Below are positions 1-6,131 of a DNA stretch of 12,202 nt, piece after piece. The DNA comes from JAFGBH01 sp964430915 (GTDB lineage Bacteria; Desulfobacterota; Syntrophia; Syntrophales; UBA2210), in assembly GCA_964430915.1 (NCBI GenBank), contig CAYSHT010000064.1, positions 1-12,202 on the forward strand, in the 5' to 3' direction. Within the stretch, counting starts at the first letter, position 1; each line of letters begins with the position of its first letter. The position numbers were made by a program, and so were the translations under genes. The notes under the pieces were generated by a model, which made no database searches, was not told where the DNA came from, and saw only the letters and a program-made list of their open reading frames with translations.

Positions 1-1105
1 GTCGATAGTAGAGATCCTCCCGGAATTTTCCCTTCTCCATCAATGTTTCCAGATTCCTGTTCGTCGCCGCAATTACCCGCACGTCAACCTTTATCGTCTG
101 TGTGCCTCCCACACGTTCAAATTCCCGTTCCTGCAGGACCCTCAGAAGTCTGATCTGTACCATAGGAGGAAGGTCACCTACTTCATCAAGAAATATTGTA
201 CCCCCATGGGATAGTTCGAAACGCCCCTTTCTCATTGACGTGGCACCCGTAAAGGCTCCCCTTTCATGACCGAAAAGTTCACTTTCAAGCACCGTTTCGG
301 GAAGGGCCGCACAATTTACCTTGACGAGGGGTTTGCTTGCCCTCAGGCTATTGAAATGAATCGCATTCGCTATGAGTTCTTTGCCCGTACCGCTTTCACC
401 TCGAACCAATACGGTGGCGTTACTCTTTGATACCTGGGCAATGAACTGATACACCTCCCGCATGCCCTTGGACTTCCCGATTATATTCGACGGCCGGAAT
501 TTTTCTTTCAATTCGCTCTGGAGGCGGAGATTTTCCTGAATCAGAAGCTCGCGCTCTTCCTGCGTCTGCTGCCGGAGCCTGACTGCCTGGGCCACCATGG
601 AAGCGATTATCGCAAAGAGTCGCACGTCTTCCTTCAACGAGATGGATTCATCAAAGAGCCGGTCGGCACTGAGAGTTCCTATTACCTCGGTTCCGATCTT
701 GATCGGAACACAGATATACGATATGTCTGTTTTGTGCGTGTTTCTTCGCGAACCTGTCCTGTCAAGGAAAAGGGGCTCATCTGAAATGTGCGGGACGATG
801 ACTGGCTGTCCCGTTTCGACCACCTTGCCGATAACGCCTTCACCAATCTGATACCGCCCTTTCTTCTTCTGCGTTTCCGATAATCCATGTGCAACCTCGA
901 TATACATCTCTCCCGTTTTTCGATTGAGAAGTGTCAGTGTTCCCCGTGTCATACCCATTTTCTCCGCCAGCGTATTTATCACGAGCCCCACCACCTCCCT
1001 AATATCAAGGCTTCTGCCAAGGGCCTGACTTACTTCGTAGAGCAACGAAAGTTCCCTCATTTCCCTGCTCTTCCGGGGGTTTTTATGCTTCTCGATATGC
1101 TCCAT
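1..1105 (-). CDS. Sigma-54-dependent transcriptional activator, GAF + AAA+ (NifA-like), C-terminus beyond window
   Basis: This is an enhancer-binding protein that would use ATP hydrolysis to open promoters held by sigma-54 RNA polymerase. I read 368 codons from ATG at 1105-1103 to the window edge. Residues about 15-175 form a GAF sensor domain, and the opening (LSLLYEVSQALGRSLDIRE) is typical of NifA and its relatives. A short linker leads to the AAA+ domain from about residue 205: Walker A GESGTGKE (236-243), the sigma-54 contact loop GAFTGA (283-288), Walker B IFLDE (304-308) and the arginine-finger region FREDLYYR (361-368). The end of the AAA+ domain and the Fis-type helix-turn-helix lie outside the window. 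The start codon has only a weak AGG upstream. The ligand and target genes are unknown, and no good sigma-54 promoter is visible before the neighbouring genes. Family assignment is very secure; the name NifA is not. Confidence 0.93.
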   Translation of the reverse strand, partial: MEHIEKHKNPRKSREMRELSLLYEVSQALGRSLDIREVVGLVINTLAEKMGMTRGTLTLLNRKTGEMYIEVAHGLSETQKKKGRYQIGEGVIGKVVETGQPVIVPHISDEPLFLDRTGSRRNTHKTDISYICVPIKIGTEVIGTLSADRLFDESISLKEDVRLFAIIASMVAQAVRLRQQTQEERELLIQENLRLQSELKEKFRPSNIIGKSKGMREVYQFIAQVSKSNATVLVRGESGTGKELIANAIHFNSLRASKPLVKVNCAALPETVLESELFGHERGAFTGATSMRKGRFELSHGGTIFLDEVGDLPPMVQIRLLRVLQEREFERVGGTQTIKVDVRVIAATNRNLETLMEKGKFREDLYYR

Positions 1106-1497
1106 CTATATTAACCTGTCCTGCCATCCTTTGTTATTTAAAGATTTGTTTCGTATCAGCAAACTGCCTCTGTAAATAAAAATATGTACTTACGACACCA
1201 ATTTCTATTCCGCTCCTTCACCTGACCCCTACTATAATTGCTACAAAATCAATACTACATAATTGTCGTTTTATGCAAGACTAATTATGCTAACGTAGTA
1301 TTATTCTTGGGAACTATTAAGCGATAGACTGCTATTTATAATTCAATATCAATGATATATGAATATTGGTATCGTTTGGTGCGGATATCGATGGATACCG
1401 GAGCGTAGGAATTATCAGGAATTTTTACTGGAGGCCTGACAATAAAAACTGATGATACCACAGGGGTAATGAAGAAAGGGCTACACCTCACGAAATA
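1106..1497. other. Non-coding region with nested inverted repeats
   Basis: This is the upstream region of the minus-strand sigma-54 activator, and no conserved gene is seen. Between 1342 and 1399 lie several overlapping inverted repeats: CAATAT (1344-1349) with ATATTG (1363-1368), and GGTATC (1368-1373) with GATACC (1394-1399). A GG-N10-GC motif at 1309-1322 on the plus strand weakly resembles a sigma-54 promoter. Behind a GGAGG at 1432-1436 lies a short open stretch (about 1442-1498, plus) with no proper start codon. Confidence 0.5.
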
Positions 1498-1552
1498 ATA
1501 AAAAAGGGTAAGCGATCAGCTTGATTTGTCCTGGTCGCTCACCCTTTTTATC
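1498..1552 (-). terminator. Rho-independent terminator for the 567-aa oxidoreductase gene
   Basis: Read on the minus strand, an approximately 14-bp stem (GGGTGAGCGACCAG pairing with CTGATCGCTTACCC, with G-U wobbles) closes an 11-nt loop and is followed by a T-rich run. It starts about 50 nt after the stop codon at 1598. On the plus strand the stem is flanked by A and T runs as well but has A-C mismatches, so it should be weaker in that direction. Confidence 0.88.
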
Positions 1553-1597
1553 TCAATTACAGGCAGTTTCACACTACCAATATTCCATAAGATAGAT

Positions 1598-3301
1598 TTA
1601 TTTTTCACGGGCATAGGGCCAGGCCATGATGCCCCCTTCCATCACCTTCACGTTATTCCAGCCGTTGGCCTTCAGCACGAGGGCCGCTTCGTATCCCCTG
1701 AGTGATATCTTGCAAAAGGTAATGATCTCCTTATCCTTGTCCTCAGGGAGTTCGTGAAGTCTCTTTCTCAGTGCCCCAAGGGGGATAAGCGTCTCTCCGA
1801 TACCGAGGCGCATCTCTTCGTACTCGTCAGGTCCTCTCACATCGAGAAGCAATGTATCGTTGCCATTTTTGGGTATATTTCTTACTTCCATCGATGTAAT
1901 GCTCGCCATTCTCCCCTTTATCTTGTTCTGCATTATGTGGGCGGTTGCGATGAAATGATCGATGGCAAGCGAAAACGGGGGCGCATAGGGAAGATCGGAA
2001 TTGACAATATCTTCAACGGTAAGTTTCCCCTGGATGGCCATCGCCCACTGGGCAATCTGTCTGCTCACGTTACCGGGACCGATACACTGTGCTCCGAGAA
2101 CCTTGCCGGTTTTACTGTCGGCAACGAGCTTTGTCACGAGAAGGAGCCCCTCCATGAAACCGGGCTTGTCTGGACTCGCATTGATAACCGTTATGATATC
2201 TTCATATCCGAGCTTTCGTGCCATAGACTCAGAGAGACCCGTCGCACCCGCTGAATAATCGAAGACCTTGCAGATTCCCGTCTGAATCGTACCGGGAAAT
2301 TTCACGTTATTTTCAGAGGCTGCATTTTCCCCGGCGACACGGCCCTGGAGATTGGCGAGGTCCCCATAGGGGGCGTGCACCTTTTTCCCCGTAATAAGGT
2401 TCAGTACTTCAACGCAGTCACCGGCGGCATAAATATCGGGATCGGAGGTCTGCATGTATTCATTCACCTCAATCCCTCCCTTTTCACCTATTGCTATTCC
2501 AGCTTCCTTTGCAAGACGGACATTGGGCCTCACACCTATGGCAACCACGGCAAGCTCACAGGGTAGTTCCGTCCCGTTCTGGAGCTTAACGCCGGTAAGA
2601 ATACCATTCTCACCGAGAAATCCGGCAATGCCGTTTCCGGTGATTACATTTGCCGATTTGCTTTTCACATGGCCTTCAACGAGTTTCGCCAGTTCCCAGT
2701 CGAGAAAGGTAAGAAGCTGCGGCAGAAGTTCGATCACCGTAATCTCGATCCCCGCCAGCTGGAGTGCCTCGCAGGTCTCGATTCCGATCAGTCCTCCACC
2801 GACGACCACTGCCTTTTTTATCGTCTGTTCTTCCCGGATGGCTCTCAGAAAATCGGCGTCTTTCATCGACTGCAGTGTGGTAATGCCTTTAAGGTCCGTT
2901 CCCGGAACGGGAGGTAACTGGGGAATGGACCCGGTGGCAATAATCAGCTTGTCATATTCCATCGTGCCCGTTTCTTCCGTGAGCAAATTCTTAAACGTTA
3001 CCGTATGACTTTTTCCGTCGATGGAGGTTACTTCCGTACTTGTCTTTGCATCGATTGACTTGGCGTTAAGATAATATTGTGGATCTCTGGTAACACCGGT
3101 CGAGGTACAAAGGAGCATATTTCTGTCATCGAAGTACCCGCCCACATAGTAGGGGTATCCGCAGGAGGCCATGGAAAGATCGGGATCCTTCTGAAGTATA
3201 ATGACGTCAGCATGGTCATCAATTCGCCGTGCCTTTGCCGCAGCCTTCGGTCCCGCCGCAGAACCACCGATCACCACAATTCTTTTCTTTTTTTCACTCA
3301 T
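1598..3301 (-). CDS. FAD-dependent CoA-disulfide/NADH oxidase-family reductase with C-terminal rhodanese domain
   Basis: A 567-aa cytosolic flavoprotein of the pyridine nucleotide-disulfide oxidoreductase superfamily, with the CoADR-Rhd architecture. Known members reduce CoA disulfide, CoA persulfides or elemental sulfur/polysulfide with NAD(P)H. Visible motifs: FAD-binding GGSAAG (12-17), redox-active Cys47 in SMASCGYPYYVGG, ATGS (122-125), NAD-binding GGGLIGIE (168-175), second FAD motif AAGD (292-295), and YAPPFS (439-444) in the dimerisation domain where CoADRs carry an active-site Tyr. From about residue 470 a rhodanese domain follows, with the loop CKISLRG containing Cys530 as the likely persulfide carrier. 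Both catalytic cysteines are present, so the fused enzyme looks intact. The start has AGGAG 7 nt upstream. It is monocistronic, with a terminator downstream and an FNR-like box upstream. The substrate (CoA-S-S-CoA, CoA persulfide or polysulfide) is inferred from the family, not visible here. Confidence 0.93.
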   Translation of the reverse strand: MSEKKKRIVVIGGSAAGPKAAAKARRIDDHADVIILQKDPDLSMASCGYPYYVGGYFDDRNMLLCTSTGVTRDPQYYLNAKSIDAKTSTEVTSIDGKSHTVTFKNLLTEETGTMEYDKLIIATGSIPQLPPVPGTDLKGITTLQSMKDADFLRAIREEQTIKKAVVVGGGLIGIETCEALQLAGIEITVIELLPQLLTFLDWELAKLVEGHVKSKSANVITGNGIAGFLGENGILTGVKLQNGTELPCELAVVAIGVRPNVRLAKEAGIAIGEKGGIEVNEYMQTSDPDIYAAGDCVEVLNLITGKKVHAPYGDLANLQGRVAGENAASENNVKFPGTIQTGICKVFDYSAGATGLSESMARKLGYEDIITVINASPDKPGFMEGLLLVTKLVADSKTGKVLGAQCIGPGNVSRQIAQWAMAIQGKLTVEDIVNSDLPYAPPFSLAIDHFIATAHIMQNKIKGRMASITSMEVRNIPKNGNDTLLLDVRGPDEYEEMRLGIGETLIPLGALRKRLHELPEDKDKEIITFCKISLRGYEAALVLKANGWNNVKVMEGGIMAWPYAREK

Positions 3302-3370
3302 TTCACATCTCCTTACTATTTTTTATCGAAACCATTTTCTCTTTAAAAAACTACGATCAGATGCACGCAT

Positions 3371-3385
3371 ACCTGCACGTCAGGT
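3371..3385. promoter_or_regulatory. Palindrome ACCTG-CACGT-CAGGT, possible operator
   Basis: A perfect 5-bp inverted repeat with a 5-bp centre, about 70 bp upstream of the start of the 567-aa oxidoreductase. TGCACG occurs twice (3362-3367 and 3374-3379). The position fits an operator or leader hairpin. No regulator can be assigned. Confidence 0.3.
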
Positions 3386-3563
3386 CATTGCAATAATGTT
3401 CGAGAGAAGCACGGGAACAGGCGTGACAATCTGATAATGATTCGATGGAAAGAGTAATGGGTTTATCCCTAGGAGAACGGGATTTGCAATGACACTATAG
3501 GTATTTTGAAAAATCTAATATTGGCTCTTCTACGACAGTTTTGTCGCTATTTCTTTAATATAT

Positions 3564-3593
3564 ATCATAGATATAAATCAATTTATAGAACAA
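3564..3593 (-). promoter_or_regulatory. Candidate sigma-70 promoter for the 567-aa oxidoreductase
   Basis: On the minus strand, TTGTTC (3593-3588) and TATGAT (3569-3564) are separated by 18 bp. This would give a leader of about 255 nt before the start at 3301. An FNR-like box overlaps the -10 element. The match is moderate in AT-rich DNA, so it remains a candidate. Confidence 0.35.
3568..3581 (-). promoter_or_regulatory. FNR-like box TTGAT-TTAT-ATCTA
   Basis: Nine of ten conserved positions of the FNR consensus TTGAT-N4-ATCAA are present on the minus strand. The window encodes a Crp/Fnr protein whose recognition helix carries the E..SR pattern that reads this sequence, which makes a regulatory link attractive. 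The site overlaps the candidate -10, which would suggest repression from that promoter; activation is possible if the true start lies closer to the gene. Confidence 0.4.
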
Positions 3594-3730
3594 TATTCTT
3601 TCTGTCATCAGTCCAAAATATCAAGGTTATTTCTAAAGGTTAACAAAATGACGGGTTATTCCAGGCGAGTTTCGATCACCAGCCTTCCTGGCAGTCTTAT
3701 TTAGACATGCCGCAAACTACTTACGACCAT

Positions 3731-3789
3731 AAAAAAAAGAGGTCTACTTTTTTAGATGATCAGAACGTATATAAAAAAGTAGACCTCTT
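3731..3789 (-). terminator. Rho-independent terminator with perfect 18-bp stem
   Basis: The arms 3737-3754 (AAGAGGTCTACTTTTTTA) and 3772-3789 are exact reverse complements around a 17-nt loop. Read on the minus strand the stem runs directly into eight T residues (3738-3731), so it terminates transcription from the 453-aa oxidoreductase gene (stop at 3915), with repeat copy A in the 3' UTR. There is no T-run on the plus strand. The stem is longer than usual for a terminator. Confidence 0.8.
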
Positions 3790-3793
3790 CTGC

Positions 3794-3907
3794 ATTGAAG
3801 CTCCCCGCAACAAGGTGCGGGGGGATCTCCAACTGTTAAGGAAATTTTATTTTTATTTGCTCGCTAACTCCACTGTAAACAGCGGGGTATGCGCTCGCTT
3901 CTCAGTT
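3794..3907 (+). repeat. Palindromic intergenic repeat, copy A
   Basis: A 114-nt element aligning over its whole length with the reverse complement of 11663-11778 (copy B), by eye at about three quarters identity with very few gaps. It has two GC-rich hairpins: one begins GAAGCTCCCCGCAAC (from 3797), the other is the imperfect CCACTGTAAACAGCGGGG (3870-3887). They are separated by an AT-rich spacer that begins ACTGTTAAGG. The second hairpin is flanked by GCTCGCT direct repeats (3859-3865 and 3893-3899). It ends just before the stop of the 453-aa gene. The structure recalls REP/BIME-like or MITE-like elements; no transposase is nearby. Confidence 0.72.
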
Positions 3908-3914
3908 CAAACGA

Positions 3915-5276
3915 TTATTGAACACTGCGCTTGTTCTCCCTCAGGGGTATAACCGCCTTGCATGCCGCATTCACGATCGGATACACGATCGGAGATGATG
4001 TGAGTGCGGGATGAGTCCCCATCTGAAACTTCGCTATATCATCGGCTGTCATCTTGTGCATAATGCAGGCGCTGACGACATTGATCATCTCACCAACCGG
4101 TTTTCCTCCCGATATCGCTCCTCCGATTAACGTCCCGGTATCTTTGGTGAATATGAGTTTTACCTTTGTGGAAGTAGAATTAGGCATTCCACCCGGATGT
4201 GTATCAGGAGCCGCCGCCTCAGTCACGACATACTCTGTCCCCGTCTGTTTCACAAATCTCTCTGTGACACCCGCGACACCGAAGGCCCTTTCATTGATAA
4301 CTGTGGAAAACACGCTGATGGCTCCGCAGTTCTGATGCGTGGGAGAGTACAGATTGGCGCCGGCAATTCTCGCCTCCGCAGTCGCGATTGAAGCAAGCAT
4401 GATTCCGCTCGGTCTTCCGTCGAAAAAGGAAACCTTCTCGGCACAGTCTCCACATGCATAAATATCGGGATCGGTGTAGGTCTGCATATAGCGGTCAACC
4501 TTGATTGTATTTCTGAACCCCATCTCAAGGCCCGCCTTTTTCGCAAGGTTCGTATTTGGAACCGCCCCAATTCCCAGGATTATCATATCGGCTTTCAGTT
4601 CTTTTCCGCTTGCCAGCTTTACTCCACTCACCACGCCGTCGCCGAGTATGGACTCCACCTTTTCATTGACCAGGATTTTTACACCCGTTTCTTCCAGTTT
4701 GGCCTTTGCATCTTCGCAGAATTCATTGTCCATCGCCATCTGGAGACAGTGAGGCATAGCCTCGACAACGGTAATATTGATATCCCTGCCTTTCCTGCAC
4801 TCATCGGCAAACTCCATCCCTATAAAACCTCCCCCGATGATGACCAGATCTTTCACCTCTTTCATCCGATCCATCAGATAGGACAGGTAGTCAAACTCCT
4901 TCTTCACGGGAAACACATTCTCCTTGTCGATTCCGGGAATCGGCGGCACCATGGGACTTGATCCCGTGGCGAATACGAGCTTGTCATATTTCACCTTCTC
5001 GCCGTCTTTGAGAGTAATGATTTTTTTCTCCCGGTCAACATCAACAGCCTCCTCCTTTATAAGTTCGATCCCATCGTTTTCCAGAAGCCCGTCAGGTATA
5101 ACGTTATTTTCCGGGCCTCCCACCGTGCCGTAGATATACGGGATTCCGCATGGTACAAGAACGGTACCCTCCTTCCTGATCAGTAATACCTTTTTGTCAG
5201 GGTAATGCCTCCTGCTGCTGACGCCTGCCGTAATACCTGACAATCCTCCCAATACCGCCACATCTGTTTCTTTCAT
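3915..5276 (-). CDS. FAD-dependent pyridine nucleotide-disulfide oxidoreductase (NADH oxidase/CoA-disulfide reductase family)
   Basis: A 453-aa flavoprotein of the superfamily that includes NADH oxidase, NADH peroxidase and CoA-disulfide reductase. Motifs: N-terminal FAD loop GGLSGITAG (10-18), slightly off the usual GxGxxG; a single redox-active Cys43 in VPCGIPYIYG; ATGS (103-106); NAD(P)H-binding GGGFIGME (148-155); and the second FAD motif YACGDCAE (273-280), which carries extra cysteines 275 and 278. The C-terminal dimerisation domain includes THPALTSSPIVYPI (421-434). It lacks the rhodanese domain of the 567-aa paralogue. One catalytic Cys suggests a Cys-sulfenate or CoA-mixed-disulfide mechanism, but oxidase, peroxidase and disulfide reductase activities cannot be separated by sequence alone. 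The start has GGAAAGGATGG upstream. The gene is divergent from the Crp/Fnr regulator, its likely controller, and ends at the 18-bp-stem terminator. Confidence 0.9.
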   Translation of the reverse strand: MKETDVAVLGGLSGITAGVSSRRHYPDKKVLLIRKEGTVLVPCGIPYIYGTVGGPENNVIPDGLLENDGIELIKEEAVDVDREKKIITLKDGEKVKYDKLVFATGSSPMVPPIPGIDKENVFPVKKEFDYLSYLMDRMKEVKDLVIIGGGFIGMEFADECRKGRDINITVVEAMPHCLQMAMDNEFCEDAKAKLEETGVKILVNEKVESILGDGVVSGVKLASGKELKADMIILGIGAVPNTNLAKKAGLEMGFRNTIKVDRYMQTYTDPDIYACGDCAEKVSFFDGRPSGIMLASIATAEARIAGANLYSPTHQNCGAISVFSTVINERAFGVAGVTERFVKQTGTEYVVTEAAAPDTHPGGMPNSTSTKVKLIFTKDTGTLIGGAISGGKPVGEMINVVSACIMHKMTADDIAKFQMGTHPALTSSPIVYPIVNAACKAVIPLRENKRSVQ

Positions 5277-5316
5277 GATTCCATCCTTTCCAATCTCTTG
5301 TTTTATTAAGCATATC

Positions 5317-5336
5317 TTTTAGCTAATTTGCTAAAA
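5317..5336. promoter_or_regulatory. 20-bp palindrome TTTTAGC-N6-GCTAAAA, candidate operator
   Basis: A perfect 7-bp inverted repeat in the region shared by the 453-aa oxidoreductase and the Crp/Fnr gene. It covers the candidate -35 element of the plus-strand promoter (5328-5333) and lies 41 bp upstream of the minus-strand start. The position suits autoregulation or control of both genes. It does not resemble TTGAT-N4-ATCAA, so a different regulator or a variant specificity would be needed. Confidence 0.45.
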
Positions 5337-5358
5337 AACGAGATTTGTACTATATACT
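5328..5358 (+). promoter_or_regulatory. Candidate promoter for the Crp/Fnr operon
   Basis: TTGCTA (5328-5333), a 17-bp spacer and TATATA (5351-5356), or TATACT (5353-5358) with a 19-bp spacer, form a plausible sigma-70 promoter about 70 bp before the start codon at 5429. Confidence 0.4.
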
Positions 5359-5361
5359 GTT

Positions 5362-5403
5362 TCAATTGATTTATCACTGATATAGGTCATTGATGTAAGG
5401 CAA
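5362..5403. promoter_or_regulatory. Cluster of TCA(N)TGA motifs and a weak FNR-like half-site pair
   Basis: Three short symmetric motifs follow one another: TCAATTGA (5362-5369), TCACTGA (5374-5380) and TCATTGA (5387-5393), with centres about 12-13 bp apart. TTGAT-GTAA-GGCAA at 5390-5403 matches eight of ten FNR-box positions. They lie downstream of the candidate -10 element, where binding would repress the regulator gene. Confidence 0.25.
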
Positions 5404-5428
5404 TTTATGGAATAAAATACGTACTACT

Positions 5429-6106
5429 ATGGATATAAAATCTTTTTTACGAACCACGCCCCTTTCAGAAAATCTTTCCGAAGCTCAGCTGGAAATCCTC
5501 GCAAACTCGGCACGGGAGAAGAAATACAGGACTGGTCAGCTTATTGTTGGCGAGAGGCATGAAACCCGTACCTTTTGCATGGTCACCAGCGGCGCGGTAA
5601 AGATGTTTAAGAGTTCTCACGATGGGAAGGAGCAGACCCTTTCTCTCCTCGGACCGGGAGACCTATTTGGTATGTGTGCCGTTTTTTCGGATTACATATT
5701 CCCCGCAAATGCCATGACGCTGGAAAAGAGTACGCTCCTTATGTTTCCCGGCACTGTTCTTGAAGATCTCTCGAAGAAAGATCCGACGATTCTCTTTAAT
5801 ATGCTCTCTATTCTTTCAAACAGGTTGAAGGAGTCTATGTCACTTATAGAATCACTCTCGCTGATGGAAGCACCAAAGCGGGTGGCATCTTTTCTTCTTT
5901 GCTCAAGCCTCAAAAAAAGCTGTCGTTCAGGTGCCGTAGCCGAACTGGCGATAAGCCAGAGGGAGCTTTCGAAGATACTGGGTACCACACCGGAGACACT
6001 TTCCCGTGTATTGAAAAAGTTGTCGGGAGAAAACATCTTACGAGTCACGGGGAGAAAAATACGCATTCTCGATTGCGAGGCCCTTGAAGAACTCGCAACG
6101 GGATGA
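5429..6106 (+). CDS. Crp/Fnr-family transcriptional regulator
   Basis: A 225-aa DNA-binding protein of the Crp/Fnr family, of normal length. Residues about 15-125 form the cyclic-nucleotide-binding-like beta-barrel sensor, including GPGDLFG (75-81). A long dimerisation helix follows, and the C-terminal winged helix-turn-helix spans about 145-215: ISQRELSKILGTTPETLSRVLKKL. The recognition helix carries E-T-L-S-R, the pattern FNR uses to read TTGAT half-sites. The N-terminal cysteine cluster of oxygen-sensing FNR is absent; Cys50, 83, 158, 165 and 216 are scattered, so an FNR-type 4Fe-4S cluster is unlikely and the signal is unknown (heme, a nucleotide or a cysteine-based sensor are open). No strong Shine-Dalgarno precedes this ATG, but in-frame stops rule out a nearby upstream ATG. 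It is the first gene of a probable operon and is divergent from the 453-aa oxidoreductase. Confidence 0.92.
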   Translation: MDIKSFLRTTPLSENLSEAQLEILANSAREKKYRTGQLIVGERHETRTFCMVTSGAVKMFKSSHDGKEQTLSLLGPGDLFGMCAVFSDYIFPANAMTLEKSTLLMFPGTVLEDLSKKDPTILFNMLSILSNRLKESMSLIESLSLMEAPKRVASFLLCSSLKKSCRSGAVAELAISQRELSKILGTTPETLSRVLKKLSGENILRVTGRKIRILDCEALEELATG

Positions 6107-6131
6107 ATAAGGCTTAAGAAGAGGGGGCATC

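Larger units (their letters stand above)
3302..3730. other. Upstream regulatory region of the 567-aa oxidoreductase
   Basis: No gene is supported here. Besides the promoter, FNR-like box and 3371-3385 palindrome listed separately, there is a small inverted repeat CGACA-GTTT-TGTCG at 3533-3546. No GC-N10-CC arrangement marking a minus-strand sigma-54 promoter was found by eye. Confidence 0.55.

Noticed and set aside
2454..3008. 184-codon plus-strand frame opposite the 567-aa reductase
   Set aside because: Antisense shadow of a well-supported flavoprotein; serine/proline-rich, with no motif.
3302..3700. Sigma-54 promoter for the 567-aa reductase, expected from the neighbouring NifA-like activator
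   Set aside because: Scanning the minus strand by eye for GG-N10-GC gave no acceptable match.
3794..3907. Repeat array as a CRISPR or insertion-sequence end
   Set aside because: There are no regularly spaced short repeats with unique spacers, and no transposase frame adjoins any copy.
3707..3952. 81-codon plus-strand frame covering the 18-bp stem and repeat copy A
   Set aside because: It is made of a terminator, a palindromic repeat and the end of the opposite gene; low-complexity peptide without a family.
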